64,000 nt of DNA from Luteimonas sp. YGD11-2. GTDB lineage: Bacteria > Pseudomonadota > Gammaproteobacteria > Xanthomonadales > Xanthomonadaceae. Below the pieces are notes generated by a model. The model saw only the letters and a program-made list of their open reading frames with translations. It was not told the DNA's origin and did no database searches. Positions 62,778 to 64,000 of this stretch are shown here, piece after piece. The stretch covers positions 1,674,001 through 1,738,000 of the forward strand of contig NZ_CP035376.1 in the NCBI RefSeq assembly GCF_004118975.1, written 5' to 3'. The stretch's first letter is position 1. Each line of letters opens with the position of its first letter. The position numbers and the translations under genes were made by a program.

Positions 62778-64000
62778 ATGACCCACGACCGGCCTTGGCT
62801 GGCGCAATACCCCGCCGGTGTGCCAGCGGAAATCGACGTTGACGAATTCAGGTCGGTTCCCGCCGTCCTCGAAGGGGCCATGGCGAACTTCCGCGACCGC
62901 CCCGCCTTCTCGAACATGGGCAAGGTGATGACCTATGCCGAGATCGACGAGGCCAGCCGCCACTTCGCGGCCTACCTGCTCGGCGAACTGCAGCTCAAGC
63001 GCGGCGATCGCGTCGCGATCATGATGCCCAACTGCCTGCAGTACCCGATCGCCACGTTCGGCGTGCTGCGCGCAGGGCTGACGGTCGTCAACGTCAACCC
63101 GATGTACACGGTGCGCGAGCTCAAGCACCAGATGGAGGACTCCGGCGCGGTGGCGATCCTCGTGCTCGACAACTTCGGCGACACGGTGCAGAAGTCGCTG
63201 GCGGGCACCTCGATCCGCCACGTGCTCACCACCGGTCTCGGAGACCTGCTTGGAGCCAAGGGCGCGATCGTCAATTTCGTGCTCCGCCACGTCAAGAAGA
63301 TGGTGCCGGACTACAACATCCAGGGTGCAGTGCGTTTCCGCGAGGCTCTCAAGCTGGGCCGTCGCCACACATTGCCCGGGGTGCAGATCGATCCGACCGA
63401 CATCGCCTTCCTGCAGTACACCGGCGGCACCACCGGGGTGGCCAAGGGCGCGATGCTCACCCACCGCAACATGGTGGCGAACATGCAGCAGGCGTCGGCG
63501 TGGATCGACGCGCTGGCCACGCCCGGCAAGGAAGTCATCGTAACGGCGCTGCCGCTCTACCACATCTTCGCGCTGACGGCGAACGGCCTCGTCTTCATGA
63601 AGTACGGCGCCAAGAACATCCTGATCACCAACCCGCGCGACATGCCCGGTTTCGTCAAGGAGCTCAAGCGCGAACCGTTCACCGCGATCACCGGCGTCAA
63701 CACCCTGTTCAACGGCCTGCTCAACACCCCGGGCTTCGACGAGGTCGACTTCTCCCACCTGCGGCTGACTCTCGGTGGCGGCATGGCGGTGCAGCGTTCG
63801 GTCGCCGAACGCTGGAAGAAGACCACCGGCGTCACCCTGGTGGAAGCCTACGGCCTGACCGAAACCGCACCGGCGGCGTGCATCAACCCGATGGACCTGA
63901 AGGACTACAACGGTTCCATCGGCCTGCCGATCCCGTCCACCGACGCCTGCGTCAAGGGCGAGGACGGGGCGATGCTCCCGGCGGGCGAAGTCGGCGAGCT
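62778..64000 (+). CDS. fadD: Long-chain fatty acid-CoA ligase, partial (C-terminus beyond right edge)
   Basis: Starts at the ATG at 62,778 behind GGGAGAGG; about 407 residues are in view of some 560. ATP-dependent activation of long-chain fatty acids to acyl-CoA for beta-oxidation. The AMP-binding P-loop is LQYTGGTTGVAKGAML, and the later YGLTETAPAACIN is the adenylation motif. N-terminal sequences (MTYAEIDEASRHFAAYLL, IMMPNCLQYPIATFGVLRAG) match FadD closely. Acts at the inner membrane face. The remaining C-terminal lid domain lies outside the window. Confidence 0.94.
   Translation, partial: MTHDRPWLAQYPAGVPAEIDVDEFRSVPAVLEGAMANFRDRPAFSNMGKVMTYAEIDEASRHFAAYLLGELQLKRGDRVAIMMPNCLQYPIATFGVLRAGLTVVNVNPMYTVRELKHQMEDSGAVAILVLDNFGDTVQKSLAGTSIRHVLTTGLGDLLGAKGAIVNFVLRHVKKMVPDYNIQGAVRFREALKLGRRHTLPGVQIDPTDIAFLQYTGGTTGVAKGAMLTHRNMVANMQQASAWIDALATPGKEVIVTALPLYHIFALTANGLVFMKYGAKNILITNPRDMPGFVKELKREPFTAITGVNTLFNGLLNTPGFDEVDFSHLRLTLGGGMAVQRSVAERWKKTTGVTLVEAYGLTETAPAACINPMDLKDYNGSIGLPIPSTDACVKGEDGAMLPAGEVGE

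Overview
The window (64 kb, GC-rich, strong G/C third positions in most genes) looks like a chromosomal segment of a Xanthomonadaceae gammaproteobacterium of the Lysobacter/Luteimonas/Xanthomonas type. The inference rests on a copLAB...G..CD..F copper locus in Xanthomonas order, a DUF1249 protein beside ppsR/ppsA, and acnB and acnA lying close together. Genus cannot be fixed from the sequence alone.

Layout. (1) 1-4,760, minus strand: a CzcCBA-type RND efflux operon (czcA runs off the left edge) headed by a small His-rich CzcI-like protein. (2) 4,820-6,331: a degraded SEC-C fragment and an intact IS481-family insertion sequence with a 6-bp target duplication. (3) 6,537-18,465: a CDF exporter, then the copper locus copL-copA-copB-(NTF2-like)-copG-csp-copC-copD-tatA-tatB-copF-cueR-copZ, ending in a decayed P-type ATPase tail. 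(4) 18,573-25,091: a CusCBA-type Cu/Ag RND operon. (5) 25,206-38,097: a long plus-strand gene run behind a MerR-type operator. It encodes a MerR/MerD-like regulator, a DUF2933 protein, an isoprenylcysteine-methyltransferase-like membrane protein, a beta-CASP nuclease, an AMP/thymidine phosphorylase, a PRPP-synthetase homologue, a phosphoketolase-like enzyme, an ABC1 kinase, a CopB-type ATPase and acetate kinase. (6) 38,134-40,746: a mer module with merR divergent from merT-merP, a GDCCVxC protein and an ATP-grasp-like protein, with no merA in view. (7) 40,750-45,970: a TniA/TniB/TniQ transposition module with two TniQ genes, one frameshifted. (8) 46,036-48,785: a second cueR-like gene with a YHS-domain Cu/Ag ATPase. 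(9) 48,896-64,000: ordinary core genome, with tRNA-Ala, tRNA-Glu, an amino acid permease, ppsR/ppsA, acnB, vapBC, acnA and fadD.

How it works together. Everything left of the tRNA pair reads as a composite metal-resistance island. RND systems expel Zn/Co/Cd and Cu/Ag from the periplasm, P1B ATPases and a CDF protein clear the cytoplasm, and a Tat-exported multicopper oxidase detoxifies Cu(I) outside. A Csp-like store, CopZ and CopC/D buffer or move copper, and MerR-family regulators sense the metals. Four MerR-type promoters with 19-bp spacers can be read directly (14,751; 18,067; 25,206; 40,290-40,320 on the minus strand).

The most unusual parts are three. The first is the metal-linked operon at 25.2-38.1 kb, whose enzymes could convert RNA or nucleotides to acetyl phosphate and ATP. 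The second is a private tatAB pair inside the copper locus, where the tatB 3' end is also the copF operator. The third is the merA-less mercury module next to a two-TniQ transposon.
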